Numbered from the stretch's first letter, positions 45,104-54,592 are shown. The stretch is 64,000 nucleotides of DNA from Pseudomonas fluorescens (GCF_902497855.1 NZ_CABVHU010000001.1:248001-312000), one strand, 5' to 3'. Notes: generated by a model from the letters alone, not told the origin. Numbers and translations are program-made.

Positions 45104-45378
45104 TCGATCACCTCGCCACGCAGCAGGAATTTGGCCAGGGCAAACGAGCCGACGAAGCCGAACAGGGCGATCAGCAGCGCCGCCTCGAAGTAGGTGTCGC
45201 TGGCATAACGAATGCCCAGGGCCAGCATCATCAGCATGGCGACGAGGTACAGATAATCCAGGGCCAGGACCCGGTCCTGGGCCGACGGCCCCTTGAACAG
45301 CCGGATCAGGGTCAGCACCATCGCCAGGGAAAAGATGAACAGGCTGAGCAGGATCGCGTTCGACAGCAGCGGGCTCAT
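45100..45378 (-). CDS. mnhF: Na+/H+ antiporter subunit F (Mrp/Mnh/Pha)
   Basis: A 92-residue protein with three membrane segments and the typical LIRLFKGPSAQDRVLALDYL stretch. It is a small structural subunit of the Mrp complex. Start ATG 45378 overlaps the E-subunit stop and its own stop overlaps the G-subunit start. Longer readings of this frame are shadows of the E gene. Confidence 0.92.
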   Translation of the reverse strand: MSPLLSNAILLSLFIFSLAMVLTLIRLFKGPSAQDRVLALDYLYLVAMLMMLALGIRYASDTYFEAALLIALFGFVGSFALAKFLLRGEVIE

Positions 45379-45863
45379 TCGAAGATCTCCATCAAGGGGC
45401 GCTCGTAGGTCGCCTTGAAGTGCTGGATGAACAGCGCTTCGTCGTCCAGATCGAACACGTGCAGCAACAGGATGCTGCGATCCAGCGCCAGTTCCGACCA
45501 GACGGTGCCGGGGACCACGGTGCAGATCATCGACAGGGCCGCCAGGCCGTTGGCATCGCGCAGGTCCAGCGGCACCTTGATGAAGCGCGAGCGCGGTGGG
45601 CGACGCCCGGCGTTGAGCACGCCCCAGGCCACCGTGAGGTTGGACACCAGCACATCGCGCCCGACCAGCAGGAACAAGCGCAGGATCACGCCGGGGCGGC
45701 GAATGCGGATCGGCAGCGGACGCAGTTTGCGCATCATCAACGGCGCGCAGAACCCCAGTACCGCGCCCAGCAGCAGATTGCCGGGACTCATCGACAGGTT
45801 CAGCACCAACCACAACACCCACAGGGCCAGGGACAACCACGGCGCGGGAAACAGTCGCTTCAT
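45375..45863 (-). CDS. mnhE: Na+/H+ antiporter subunit E (Mrp/Mnh/Pha)
   Basis: A 162-residue subunit with two N-terminal membrane segments and the family stretches WLVLNLSMSPGNLLLGAVLG, GRDVLVSNLTVAWGVL and ALSMICTVVPGTVWSEL. The cytoplasmic C-terminal half ends YERPLMEIFE. The start at ATG 45863 overlaps the D-subunit stop. Confidence 0.92.
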   Translation of the reverse strand: MKRLFPAPWLSLALWVLWLVLNLSMSPGNLLLGAVLGFCAPLMMRKLRPLPIRIRRPGVILRLFLLVGRDVLVSNLTVAWGVLNAGRRPPRSRFIKVPLDLRDANGLAALSMICTVVPGTVWSELALDRSILLLHVFDLDDEALFIQHFKATYERPLMEIFE

Positions 45864-47545
45864 GGTTGCACCTCGGCGAGCGCGGCCTTGGCGTCGGGGC
45901 CTGGAATCGCGCGGGTACCGAGCACGGCCATCACGTATTGCTGCGGGTTGTTCAAGGCGTCGGCGGCGGCCTGGGTATAGCGCAGCAGTGGCTCGGCCTT
46001 GAACGTGAGCGCGATGCTCAATCCCAGCAGGGCGATGATCGGCACACATTCGAAGCGACGCAGCAAGGGCGATGGCCGTTCCTCCGGGGTCCAGAACCGC
46101 TGGATGCCCAGGCGCGAGAAGGCAATCAAGGAGGCCAGCCCGGAAATAATCAGCAGCGCCAGCAAGCCCCACGCCGCGTTCGACACCGGTACATCGCCGG
46201 AATGACCGAGGCCCAGCGGGTTGAGCAGGGCGCTGAGCAGGCCGAGTTTGCCGATGAAACCGGAGAGCGGCGGCATGCCGATGATCAACAGCGAGCAGGC
46301 AATGAAACTCAAGCCCAGGAACGCCATGGTCCAGGGAATCACCTGGCCGACCACGGCTTTCTGTTCGTCGTCGAGGTTGATGCCTTTGGGCGGCTGCAGG
46401 GATTCCAGCGGCCGTGGCAGCAGGTCGCCGTCATCGAACAGCGGCATTTCATTGGCCGAACGCGAACGCTCGATCAACTCGGCCAGCAGGAACAGCGCGC
46501 TCAAGGCCAGGGTCGAGCTGACCAGATAGAACAGTGCCGCGCCGATCAGGTTGGGTTGGGCGAAACCGATGGCCGACAGCAGAATCCCCGCCGACGCCAG
46601 GATGCTCAGGCTCGCCAGGCGCTCCAGGCGTTGCGCGGCGAGGATCGCCACCGCCGCACAGACGATGGTCGCCATGCCGCCATAGATCAGCCAGTCGCCG
46701 CCAAAGTACGCCGACGCGCCGGCCTGGCCGGAGAACAGCAGGGTCCACAGGCGCAGCAGGGTATACACGCCGACCTTGGTCATGATCGCGAACATCGCCG
46801 CCACGGGGGCGCTGGCGGCGGAGTAGGCCGGCACCAGCCAGAAGTTCAGTGGCCACATCCCGGCCTTGGCCAGGAACGCCACGGCGAGAATCGCCGCGCC
46901 GGCGTGCAGCAGGCCGCGATCGGCTTCAGGCACCAGGGGGATCTTCAGCGCCAGGTCGGCCATGTTCAGGGTGCCGGTGACGCCGTAGATCAGGGCCGCG
47001 CCAATCAGGAACAGCGACGACGCCAGCAGGTTGATCGAGATGTAATGCAGCCCCGCCGATACCCGCGAGCGGCCCGAACCGTGGAGCATCAGGCCGTAGG
47101 AGGCGGCCAGCAGCACTTCGAAGAACACGAACAGGTTGAACAGGTCCGCCGTCAGGAACGCGCCATAGAGGCCCATCATCTGGATCTGGAACAGCGCGTG
47201 GAAACTCGAACCGGCGCCATCCCAGCGGGCCATCGCGAACAGCAGGGCGCTGACGCCGATGATCCCGGTCAGCACCAGCATCAGCGCCGACAGGCGATCG
47301 ACCACCAGCACGATGCCGAACGGCGCTTGCCAGTTGCCCGGCAGGTACACGCCTATGGAGCCGGGCACACCGGTGTCCTGGGTCCATTGCAGCAACAGCA
47401 CGGCGATGCCCAGGCCCACCAGGCTGGAGAGCAGGTTGATCTTGGCCTTCAGCGGCCGGTGTTTCTCGCCCAGCATCAGCATCACCGCGGCGGTCAGCAG
47501 CGGCAGCAGAATCGGGGCGGCGATCAGGTGCGGCATCAGGTTCAT
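45860..47545 (-). CDS. mnhD: Na+/H+ antiporter subunit D (Mrp/Mnh/Pha)
   Basis: A 561-residue, roughly 14-segment membrane protein of the complex-I NuoM/NuoN-like proton-conducting family, slightly longer than many MnhD. It has the conserved MARWDGAG/FFEVLLAASYGLMLHG region with the membrane glutamate and the FLAKAGMWPLNFWLVPAYSAASAPVAA helix with the essential lysine. It forms one of the ion-translocating subunits. It overlaps both neighbours at start and stop. Confidence 0.93.
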   Translation of the reverse strand: MNLMPHLIAAPILLPLLTAAVMLMLGEKHRPLKAKINLLSSLVGLGIAVLLLQWTQDTGVPGSIGVYLPGNWQAPFGIVLVVDRLSALMLVLTGIIGVSALLFAMARWDGAGSSFHALFQIQMMGLYGAFLTADLFNLFVFFEVLLAASYGLMLHGSGRSRVSAGLHYISINLLASSLFLIGAALIYGVTGTLNMADLALKIPLVPEADRGLLHAGAAILAVAFLAKAGMWPLNFWLVPAYSAASAPVAAMFAIMTKVGVYTLLRLWTLLFSGQAGASAYFGGDWLIYGGMATIVCAAVAILAAQRLERLASLSILASAGILLSAIGFAQPNLIGAALFYLVSSTLALSALFLLAELIERSRSANEMPLFDDGDLLPRPLESLQPPKGINLDDEQKAVVGQVIPWTMAFLGLSFIACSLLIIGMPPLSGFIGKLGLLSALLNPLGLGHSGDVPVSNAAWGLLALLIISGLASLIAFSRLGIQRFWTPEERPSPLLRRFECVPIIALLGLSIALTFKAEPLLRYTQAAADALNNPQQYVMAVLGTRAIPGPDAKAALAEVQP

Positions 47546-47886
47546 TCTTTAGGCTCCCGGCCATCCACATGGTCGGTACCGGTCAGGCCTCGGGACGCGA
47601 GCAGTACCACCAGGAACAGCGCGGTCATGGCGAAGCTGATGACGATCGCCGTCAGCACCAGCGCTTGCGGCAGCGGGTCGGTGTAGTGCAGCAAATCCTG
47701 CGGCACGCCGTCCTTGATGATCGGCTCCTTGCCGATGAACAAGCTGCCCATGCTGAAGATGAACAGGTTGACGCCGTAGGACAGCAGGCACAGGCCCATG
47801 ACCACCTGGAACGTGCGCGGGCGCAGGATCAGCCAGACGCCGGACGCGGCCAGTACGCCGATGGCGGTTGCGATGACTTCTTCCAT
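47542..47886 (-). CDS. mnhC: Na+/H+ antiporter subunit C (Mrp/Mnh/Pha)
   Basis: A 114-residue NuoK-like subunit with three membrane segments and family stretches GVWLILRPRTFQVVMGLCLLSYGVNLFIF and DPLPQALVLTAIVISFAMTAL. The ATG at 47886 shares a base with the stop of the A/B gene (TGATG), and the gene ends inside the D-subunit start. Confidence 0.93.
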   Translation of the reverse strand: MEEVIATAIGVLAASGVWLILRPRTFQVVMGLCLLSYGVNLFIFSMGSLFIGKEPIIKDGVPQDLLHYTDPLPQALVLTAIVISFAMTALFLVVLLASRGLTGTDHVDGREPKE

Positions 47887-50804
47887 CAGACGGCTCCTTC
47901 GGTGGCGACGGCTCTGGGCAGGGCAGCGGTCTTGTGACCCCGTACCGATTGGTGGGCGAGGGCGGTGAGGATCAACAGGGTCGAACCGACCACCACGGCG
48001 TACACGCCAATATCGAAGAACAGCGCGCTGGCGATGTGAATGTCGCCGAACACCGGCAAAGCGAAATGCCAGGTGTGGGTGGTCAGGAACGGATAGCCGG
48101 CCGCCATCGCCCCGAGCCCGGTCACGGTGGCAAACAGCAGCCCGGTGCCCATCCAGCGCAGTGGACGCAGGCTCATTTGCGCCTCGACCCACTGGGTGCC
48201 GGCGACCATGTATTGCAGGATGAACGCCACCGACATCACCAGGCCCGCGACAAAGCCGCCGCCCGGTTGATTGTGCCCGCGCATGAACAGGTAGACCGAC
48301 ACCACGAAGGCAATCGGCAGCAGCAGGCGCACGAGCACCGCCGGCACCATCATGAAGCCTAGCGCGGTGTCGCTGGCGTGACGCGGGTTGACCAGGTCGG
48401 TGACGACGTCGGGCGCGAGCAGGCGCTGCTGGGCCGGCAACTGCAGGCTTTCTTTCGGTGGGCGGAAGCGGCGCAGCAGGGCGAACACGGTCAGGGCCAC
48501 GGCCGCCAGCACGGTGATTTCGCCAAGGGTGTCGAAGCCGCGGAAGTCCACCAGCATCACGTTGACCACGTTGCTGCCGCCGCCTTCGGGCAGGGCGCGA
48601 CTGAGGTAGAACGAAGAAATATCGTTCGGGGTCTGGCGCGTCAGCATGGCGTAGGACAGCAGCGCCATGCCGCCACCGACGGCGATCGACAGCAGCAAGT
48701 CGCGCAAACGGCGAATGCGTGCCTTGCGCAGCGTGCTCGGCAGCGGTGACACCTCTTCGATCCGCCGTGGCAGCCAGCGCAGGCCCAGCAGGATCAGCAC
48801 TGTGGTCACCACTTCGACCACCAGTTGCGTCAGCGCCAGGTCCGGCGCCGAGAACCAGACGAACGTGATGCACGTCATCAGGCCGCAGACGCTGACCATG
48901 GTCAGGGCCGCGAGCCGGTGATACTTGGCCTGCCACGCCGCGCCGAGGGCGCAGGCAATCGCCAGCAGCCACAGGGTCACGAACACGATCGAACCCGCAA
49001 TCTTCGGGCGGTCGCCCCAGCTCAGGCTGCTGTGGAGCATCGGGATCAACCCGGCCAGCACGGCGGCGAGCACCATCAGGAACAGTTGGGTTTGCAGGCG
49101 CTTGGTGCTGATCCGCCGCTCCAGACGCCGGGCCAGGCGCATCTTGATCACCAGGCTGCGCTCGAACAATCGCTTGCCGTTGAACCGGCCGATCAGTGGC
49201 GGGTACTTGAAGCGCCCGCGCTTGAGCTGGTTGCGCAGCAGCAGGTAGAGCACGATACCGCCGGACATGGCGACCAGGCTCATGATCATCGGCGCGTTCC
49301 AGCCGTGCCAGATCGCCAGGCTGTATTCCGGCAGGACGCCGCCCACGACGGGCTGTGCCGCGGCGGCCAGCAACGGGCCGACCACCTGCGCCGGGAAAAT
49401 CCCCACGATCAGGCAGGCGAACACCAGCAACTCCACCGGCGCGCGCATCCAGCGTGGCGGTTCATGCGGGGTGTGCGGCAGGTCGGTGGCGGTCGGGCCG
49501 AAGAACACATCGACCGTGAAGCGCAGGGAGTAGGCGACGCTGAAAGTCCCGGCGATGGTCGCGACGATCGGCAGGGTCATCTCGATCCAGGCCGTGGCGT
49601 TGATGAACACGGTTTCGGCGAAGAACATCTCTTTGGAGAGGAAGCCGTTGAGCAACGGCACCCCGGCCATCGAGGCACTGGCGACCATGGCCAGGGTGGC
49701 GGTGTACGGAATCAGCTTGATCAGGCCGCTGAGCTTGCGGATGTCGCGGGTGCCGCTTTCGTGGTCGATGATCCCCGCGGCCATGAACAGCGAGGCCTTG
49801 AACGTGGCATGGTTGAAAATGTGGAACACCGCGGCCACGGCGGCCAGCGGACTGTTCAGCCCCAGCAGCAGGGTAATCAGGCCCAGGTGGCTGATGGTCG
49901 AATAGGCCAGCAGGCCCTTGAGGTCGTTCTGGAACATCGCGCAGTACGCGCCGAGCAGCAGGGTGCAGGCGCCGGCGCCGCTGACGATGTAGAACCATTC
50001 TTCGCTGCCGGACAGTGACGGCCATAGCCGTGCGAGCAGAAACACCCCGGCCTTGACCATGGTCGCCGAGTGCAGATAGGCCGAGACCGGTGTCGGCGCC
50101 GCCATGGCGTGGGGCAGCCAGAAGTGGAAGGGGAATTGTGCGCTTTTGCTTAAGGCGCCGATCAGGATCAGGGGTAGCAGGACAGGGTAGAGGGCATGTG
50201 CGCGAATCAGCTCGCCGGCGGCCAGGACCTTGTCCAGGTCATAGCTGCCGACCACATGGCCAAGCAGCATGACCCCCGCCAGCAGGCACAACCCGCCGGC
50301 ACCGGTGACCATCAGCGCCATGTAGGCACCGCGCCGAGCATCGGCGCGGTGGTGCCAGTAACCGATCAACAGGAACGAGAAGAGGCTGGTCAGCTCCCAG
50401 AAAAACACGATCTGGATCAGGTTGCCGGAGATCACCAGGCCGAGCATGGCGCCCATGAACGCCAGGAAAAACGCGAAGAAGCGTGGCACCGGATCGTCCG
50501 GCGACATGTAATAGCGGGCGTACAGTGAAACCAGGGTGCCGATGCCCAGCACCAGCATCGAGAACAGCCAGGCGAAGCCGTCCATGCGCAGCACGAAGTT
50601 CAGGCCCAGGCTGGGCAGCCAGGAGAATTCTTCGCGAATCACACCGCCATCGGCGATTTGCGGGAACAGCAACGCCACCTGGATGGTGCCGATCAGGGCA
50701 ACCAGGCCAGCCAGCAAGGATTCGGTGTTACGCGCGTTGTGTGGCAGCACGGCCGCCAAACAGCTGCCGACAAAGGGCAGAAGCAGTAGAACTATCAGGG
50801 ACAT
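47886..50804 (-). CDS. mnhA: Na+/H+ antiporter subunit A fused with subunit B (Mrp/Mnh/Pha group 2)
   Basis: A 972-residue membrane protein, first gene of the operon. Residues 1 to about 790 correspond to MnhA: NuoL-like core with FWELTSLFSFLLIGYWHH, LSKSAQFPFHFWLPHAMAAPTPVSAYLHSATMVKAGV and the later DALTQLVVE-type helix. Residues about 830-950 match MnhB (LLPIAFVVSVYLFMRGHNQPGGGFVAGLVMS). The A/B fusion defines group-2 (Pha-type) Mrp operons and explains why no separate mnhB exists here. It supports pH and salt homeostasis at the inner membrane. Confidence 0.93.
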   Translation of the reverse strand: MSLIVLLLLPFVGSCLAAVLPHNARNTESLLAGLVALIGTIQVALLFPQIADGGVIREEFSWLPSLGLNFVLRMDGFAWLFSMLVLGIGTLVSLYARYYMSPDDPVPRFFAFFLAFMGAMLGLVISGNLIQIVFFWELTSLFSFLLIGYWHHRADARRGAYMALMVTGAGGLCLLAGVMLLGHVVGSYDLDKVLAAGELIRAHALYPVLLPLILIGALSKSAQFPFHFWLPHAMAAPTPVSAYLHSATMVKAGVFLLARLWPSLSGSEEWFYIVSGAGACTLLLGAYCAMFQNDLKGLLAYSTISHLGLITLLLGLNSPLAAVAAVFHIFNHATFKASLFMAAGIIDHESGTRDIRKLSGLIKLIPYTATLAMVASASMAGVPLLNGFLSKEMFFAETVFINATAWIEMTLPIVATIAGTFSVAYSLRFTVDVFFGPTATDLPHTPHEPPRWMRAPVELLVFACLIVGIFPAQVVGPLLAAAAQPVVGGVLPEYSLAIWHGWNAPMIMSLVAMSGGIVLYLLLRNQLKRGRFKYPPLIGRFNGKRLFERSLVIKMRLARRLERRISTKRLQTQLFLMVLAAVLAGLIPMLHSSLSWGDRPKIAGSIVFVTLWLLAIACALGAAWQAKYHRLAALTMVSVCGLMTCITFVWFSAPDLALTQLVVEVVTTVLILLGLRWLPRRIEEVSPLPSTLRKARIRRLRDLLLSIAVGGGMALLSYAMLTRQTPNDISSFYLSRALPEGGGSNVVNVMLVDFRGFDTLGEITVLAAVALTVFALLRRFRPPKESLQLPAQQRLLAPDVVTDLVNPRHASDTALGFMMVPAVLVRLLLPIAFVVSVYLFMRGHNQPGGGFVAGLVMSVAFILQYMVAGTQWVEAQMSLRPLRWMGTGLLFATVTGLGAMAAGYPFLTTHTWHFALPVFGDIHIASALFFDIGVYAVVVGSTLLILTALAHQSVRGHKTAALPRAVATEGAV

Positions 50805-50946
50805 AGGCTTCTAATCTGCGGAAGTTTGTGAAGCATCATACGTGCCAGTCGCCGGATCGCCAAACGCCAAGCTGTCGCAGAATCCTACAAGGTAGACGGA
50901 AAAAACCTGATTCACATTGTTTCCAGGACCGTATTCGGCAGGCCTT

Positions 50947-51052
50947 GATCGTTCCCACGCTCTGCGTGGGAATGCCTCATGGACGCTCTGCGTCCGCTCT
51001 TGAGACGCGGAGCGTCCCGGGCTGCATTCCCACGCAGAGCGTGGGAACGATC
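50947..51052. repeat. Nested intergenic palindrome, copy 2
   Basis: Same element as at 30390-30495: outer GATCGTTCCCACGCTCTGCG and inverse, inner GGACGCTCTGCGTCC with GACGCGGAGCGTCC. It lies between divergently read ends of the Mrp operon promoter region and the 3' end of the DMT gene, whose TGA stop overlaps the outermost bases. Confidence 0.9.
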
Positions 51053-51992
51053 AATGCTCGGCTTCGCCTTCCGGGTCGCCCTCGGCCTCAGGCGCAACAA
51101 CCTTCCCCTTGGTCTTCAACTCACTGACAATCACCGCCGCCACAATCAGCCCCGCCCCCAGCAAAGCAATCGCCGGCAACCGCTCCCCGGCAATCCGCCC
51201 GACAATCCCGGCCCACACCGGCTCACCGGCATAGATCAAGGTCGCCCGGGTCGGCGAAACGCTTTTCTGCGCCCAGTTCATCGCCACCTGGATCGCCGCA
51301 CTGGCCGCACCCAAACCCAGCGCGCTGCACAACAGCAACCAGGAAAAATCCGGAATTGTTTCCTGCGTCGGCACCACCATCAGGAACGCCAGTACCGACG
51401 TCACCGCCAGTTGCACCACCGTCACCCTACGTACATCGACCTGGCCGGCATAGGTACTGATCAAGATGATCTCCGCCGCAATCGCCACGGCGCTGATCAG
51501 GGTGGCGATTTCACCGGGGCTGAAATTGAAGGCAGCCCCGGCAGGCCCGGACAGCAGCATCAACCCGGTAAACGCCAGCATGATCCCGATGCTCGGCATC
51601 AAGCCCGGACGCCGCCCCAGCACCAGCCATTGCAGTAACGGCACGAAGGGCACGTACAGCGCGGTAATGAAGGCCGACTGACTGCTGGGAATGCTCTGCA
51701 AACCCACGGTCTGCAAGCCGTAACCGAGCATGATCGCCACACCGATAAAGGCCCCGGCCTTGAGCTCGAACAAGGTCAGCTGCCGCAAGTGCCGCCAGGA
51801 GAACACCGCGACAATGATCGCCGCCGCGGCGAAGCGCAGGCCGACGAAAAACATCGGCCCGCTGACGGTCATCGCATGCTGGACCAGCAAAAAGGTACCG
51901 CCCCAGACCATGGTGATCAGCACCAGCACGCACTCGGCCTTGCTGAACCGTGAGAAACGGGAAGAAGCCTGGGAGGAATTCACCGACGTCAT
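51051..51992 (-). CDS. DMT-family transporter (EamA)
   Basis: A 313-residue inner-membrane protein with ten membrane segments in two EamA repeats (VWGGTFLLVQHAMTVSGPMFFVGLRF in the first, AIQVAMNWAQKSVSPTRATLIYAGEPVWAGI in the second). Family members export amino acids or metabolites. The C-terminus is acidic. It is divergent from the XRE-cupin regulator with 72 bases between, a pairing common for amino-acid or drug exporters. The ATG at 51992 is used; an upstream frame overlaps the regulator's promoter. Confidence 0.85.
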   Translation of the reverse strand: MTSVNSSQASSRFSRFSKAECVLVLITMVWGGTFLLVQHAMTVSGPMFFVGLRFAAAAIIVAVFSWRHLRQLTLFELKAGAFIGVAIMLGYGLQTVGLQSIPSSQSAFITALYVPFVPLLQWLVLGRRPGLMPSIGIMLAFTGLMLLSGPAGAAFNFSPGEIATLISAVAIAAEIILISTYAGQVDVRRVTVVQLAVTSVLAFLMVVPTQETIPDFSWLLLCSALGLGAASAAIQVAMNWAQKSVSPTRATLIYAGEPVWAGIVGRIAGERLPAIALLGAGLIVAAVIVSELKTKGKVVAPEAEGDPEGEAEH

Positions 51993-52039
51993 GACCTTGC
52001 GCGCTACCTGAGGGCGACGCACAATGCGTCGAATGTTGC

Positions 52040-52051
52040 GCAGTATACTGC
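52040..52051. promoter_or_regulatory. Candidate operator GCAGTATACTGC
   Basis: A perfect 12-base palindrome lies in the short region between the divergent DMT transporter and XRE-cupin regulator genes. A related half-site, AATATAGTGCAC, follows at the regulator's start. It is the likely binding site of the regulator. Confidence 0.55.
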
Positions 52052-52064
52052 CCAACCCTGCCGA

Positions 52065-52640
52065 GTGAGCAATATAGTGCACAAAGATTTAACGCAGCGG
52101 GCTTCGGTCCTTCAGCATGTCAGCCAGAATGTTCGGCGTCTGCGCCATGCCGCCGACATGAGCCAGACTGCGCTGGCCGAAAAATCCGGGGTCAGCCGGC
52201 GGATGCTGGTGGCCATCGAGGCTGGCGAGAAAAACGTCAGCCTGACCACCCTCGACCGCGTGGCCGAAGCCCTGGACGTTGCCTTCAGCGACCTGATCCA
52301 GGCCCCGGACGCCCGCGACCCCAGTCGCATCAACGAAGTGGCCTGGGCCGGGACGATTCCCGGCAGCAAAGCCGTTTTACTGTCCAAGGCCACCGCTACT
52401 CGCGAAGTAGAGCAATGGGAATGGTGCCTGCAACCGGGCGAAATCTATCCGTCGCAACCGGATGCCGAGGGCTGGAGCGAACAGATCTACGTGTTCGAAG
52501 GCTGCCTGACGCTGATGCTCGGCGACACGCCACACGAGATTGCCGCCGGTGAGTTCTATATGTTTGCCAGCAACCAGCCCCATGCCTATCGCAACGACGG
52601 GGCGGTGGCCGCGCGGTTCGTCAGAAACGTGGTGATCTGA
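52065..52640 (+). CDS. XRE-family regulator with C-terminal cupin domain
   Basis: A 191-residue protein. The N-terminal helix-turn-helix is at about 18-75 (VRRLRHAADMSQTALAEKSGVSRRMLVAIEAGEKNVSLTTL) and a cupin domain at about 115-190 (LQPGEIYPSQPDAEGWSEQIYVFEGCLTLMLGD, FYMFASNQPHAYRN). Such regulators sense small ligands with the cupin and often repress a divergent transporter. Start is GTG 52065; a second GTG at 52077 is equally possible and neither has a strong ribosome-binding site. Confidence 0.85.
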   Translation: MSNIVHKDLTQRASVLQHVSQNVRRLRHAADMSQTALAEKSGVSRRMLVAIEAGEKNVSLTTLDRVAEALDVAFSDLIQAPDARDPSRINEVAWAGTIPGSKAVLLSKATATREVEQWEWCLQPGEIYPSQPDAEGWSEQIYVFEGCLTLMLGDTPHEIAAGEFYMFASNQPHAYRNDGAVAARFVRNVVI

Positions 52641-52976
52641 CTGTTTGCCGATCAACACCGGGTAGACACTTCGCCAACACAACACACATCCCCTGTAGGA
52701 GCTGGCTTGTCGGATCGCCGCACCGCAGCGAAGGCGTTGTGTCATTCAGCATTTGTGTCGACTGATGCACCGCCGTCGTCGGAACGCCGCCCGGAGCCAG
52801 CCCACAGGAAATCGGCGTCAAACGTCCTACTTTGGTATTGCTCGACGAACCTGCCACGGGTTTGGCGCCTATTATCGTCCAGGAGATCGTTGCCCGGTCC
52901 GGCAGCAGCAAGGCATTGTTGACTCAGGGCGACCTGCACTATTTCCATTAGGCAAACACTGACCAGCGAGAACGGC
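52641..52976. other. Gap holding a degraded REP element
   Basis: The 336 bases between the regulator and the FAD/NAD(P) protein hold a degraded REP pair (listed separately) and then about 170 bases likely to be promoter. No gene is convincing. Confidence 0.6.
52690..52808. repeat. REP pair with two insertion-variant arms
   Basis: The left arm reads GTAGGAGCTGGCTTG followed by the extra block TCGGATCGCCGCACCG before CAGCGAAGG. The right arm carries CGTCGTCGGAACGCCGCCCG before GAGCCAGCC. Both inserts recur in other REPs of this window. Confidence 0.8.
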
Positions 52977-54410
52977 ATGAGCGAAATCCCAAGCGGACCG
53001 GTTACCGACGCCCTGCGCAATGCAGACATCCTGATCGTCGGCGGCGGCCTCAGCGGCACTATGCTGGCGGCGCAGCTGTTGCGCCTGCCCGGCAAGCGTT
53101 CGGTGCTGGTGATCGAGCCCCGTTCCGAGCTGGGCCGGGGCGAGGCGTATAGCGCGGTTGAGTTGGGCCATACCCTCAACGGCAACGCGGCGCGCATGAG
53201 CGTCGACCCGGACAACGTCGACGACCTGACCCAATGGCTGACCGAGTTCATCGCGGCGGGTGGCTGGCCCGAGTCCGATGAGCAGCATGTGCCAGTCAGT
53301 GAATTGTTCCCGCCACGGGGGATTTTCGGGTTGTACGTGCAGCAGCGACTGGCCGAGGCGCAAGCCATTGGCGCGTTGAATGGTTCAACGGTCGAGCATG
53401 TGCGGGCCGAGGTGGTTGACTTGCAAACGCTGGACGATTCGGTGCGGCTGACCCTGAGTGACGGGCAGCGATTGCAGGGTGCTTATGCGGTGCTGGCGAC
53501 CGGCATGTTCCCCGCCGCACGTACACCGCAGACCGAATCCAGCGGGTTGAACGCTGCGGCACTCGACCCGTGGGATGTCGTTGCCATGCGTCAGCTAGAT
53601 CCGCAGTCGACCGTGCTGATCATCGGCTCGGGCCTGACCATGGTCGATGCCGTGGTGTCGCTGGAACAGGCCGGGCATCGCGGGCCGATCGAAGTGTTTT
53701 CGCGCCATGGGCTGCTGCCGCATGTGCGTCGACAGCCGCCGGCCTGGGCGGATTTTCTGGCCGAGGCCCCGAGCATTCGCACGCCGCGACAGCTGGTGCG
53801 CGAATTGCGCCGGCATTGCCGGGACGCCATCGCCCAGGGCATCGACTGGCAGGCGCCGCTGGATACGGTGCGGGCGCACATCGGCCGGCTGTGGAATCAG
53901 GCGACGGACGTGCAGCGTCGGCAGTTTGTGCGGCATGTGCGGCCGTGGTGGGAGAGCCATCACCATCGTTCGCCCCCCTTGAGTGCTGAACTGGTGGAAC
54001 GGCTGCATGGGCAAGGGCGGTTACGGATTCAGGCGGCGTCGTTCAAGGGGCTGGAGCCGTCTTCGGGCGGTGAAGTGAGCATTCGTATTCGTCGACGCGG
54101 GGAAGCTGGAACCGTTGTTGTCAGTGGTGCGGCATTGATCAACTCCAGCGGGATCGAGTACGACTGGCGGCGGGTGGCGCTGCCGTTGCCCCAGCAGTTG
54201 CTGGCTCGCGGGCTGGTACGGCCGGGGCCGTTGGCGTTGGGGATTGCGGCCGAGGTTGATGGGGCGGTGGTGGGCGTTGATGGTCAGGTTGCCAGTCGAC
54301 TGTTTGCCATGGGGCCGCCGTTGCGTGGGATGTGGTGGGAGAGTACGGCGGTGACGGATGTGGCGAGTCAGGCCAAGGCGCTTGCCGCTCGACTGGTTAC
54401 TGGCGGATAG
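52977..54410 (+). CDS. FAD/NAD(P)-binding protein (NAD_binding_9, YdhS-like)
   Basis: A 477-residue flavoprotein-like protein. The first dinucleotide fold starts at ADILIVGGGLSGTMLAAQLL (residues 16-35), and a GRGEAYS motif near 54-60 follows. A second fold begins at TVLIIGSGLTMVDAVVSL near 212. It lacks membrane segments. Homologues (E. coli YdhS type) are uncharacterised and often neighbour siderophore or metal genes. No partner is adjacent here. Length is normal. Confidence 0.8.
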   Translation: MSEIPSGPVTDALRNADILIVGGGLSGTMLAAQLLRLPGKRSVLVIEPRSELGRGEAYSAVELGHTLNGNAARMSVDPDNVDDLTQWLTEFIAAGGWPESDEQHVPVSELFPPRGIFGLYVQQRLAEAQAIGALNGSTVEHVRAEVVDLQTLDDSVRLTLSDGQRLQGAYAVLATGMFPAARTPQTESSGLNAAALDPWDVVAMRQLDPQSTVLIIGSGLTMVDAVVSLEQAGHRGPIEVFSRHGLLPHVRRQPPAWADFLAEAPSIRTPRQLVRELRRHCRDAIAQGIDWQAPLDTVRAHIGRLWNQATDVQRRQFVRHVRPWWESHHHRSPPLSAELVERLHGQGRLRIQAASFKGLEPSSGGEVSIRIRRRGEAGTVVVSGAALINSSGIEYDWRRVALPLPQQLLARGLVRPGPLALGIAAEVDGAVVGVDGQVASRLFAMGPPLRGMWWESTAVTDVASQAKALAARLVTGG

Positions 54411-54419
54411 CGGGCCTGG

Positions 54420-54494
54420 TTTTTGGGCATGAACACCGATCAACGTTTTCGGGCATGACACCGATCTCCCTTTTCGGGCATGACACCGATCCCT
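54420..54494. repeat. Three tandem copies of a 25-base unit
   Basis: The unit TTTTCGGGCATGACACCGAT plus five bases appears three times in a row (near 54420-54445, 54446-54470 and 54471-54494), the first copy with small differences. It begins ten bases after the flavoprotein stop and runs into a REP element. Confidence 0.8.
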
Positions 54495-54592
54495 TGTAGG
54501 AGCTGGCTTGCCAGCGAAAGCGGTGGGTCAATCGATACATTCATTGACTGAATGGACGCCTTCGCTGGCAAGCCAGCTCCTACAGGGGGGCT
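54490..54592. repeat. REP pair (REPIN)
   Basis: GTAGGAGCTGGCTTGCCAGC and its inverse surround a spacer containing AATCGATACATTCATTGACT. It lies between convergent genes. Confidence 0.9.

Noticed and set aside
45866..47686. 606-codon + strand frame over mnhD
   Set aside because: Antisense shadow of a well-conserved Mrp subunit, with low-complexity Arg/Gln/His composition.
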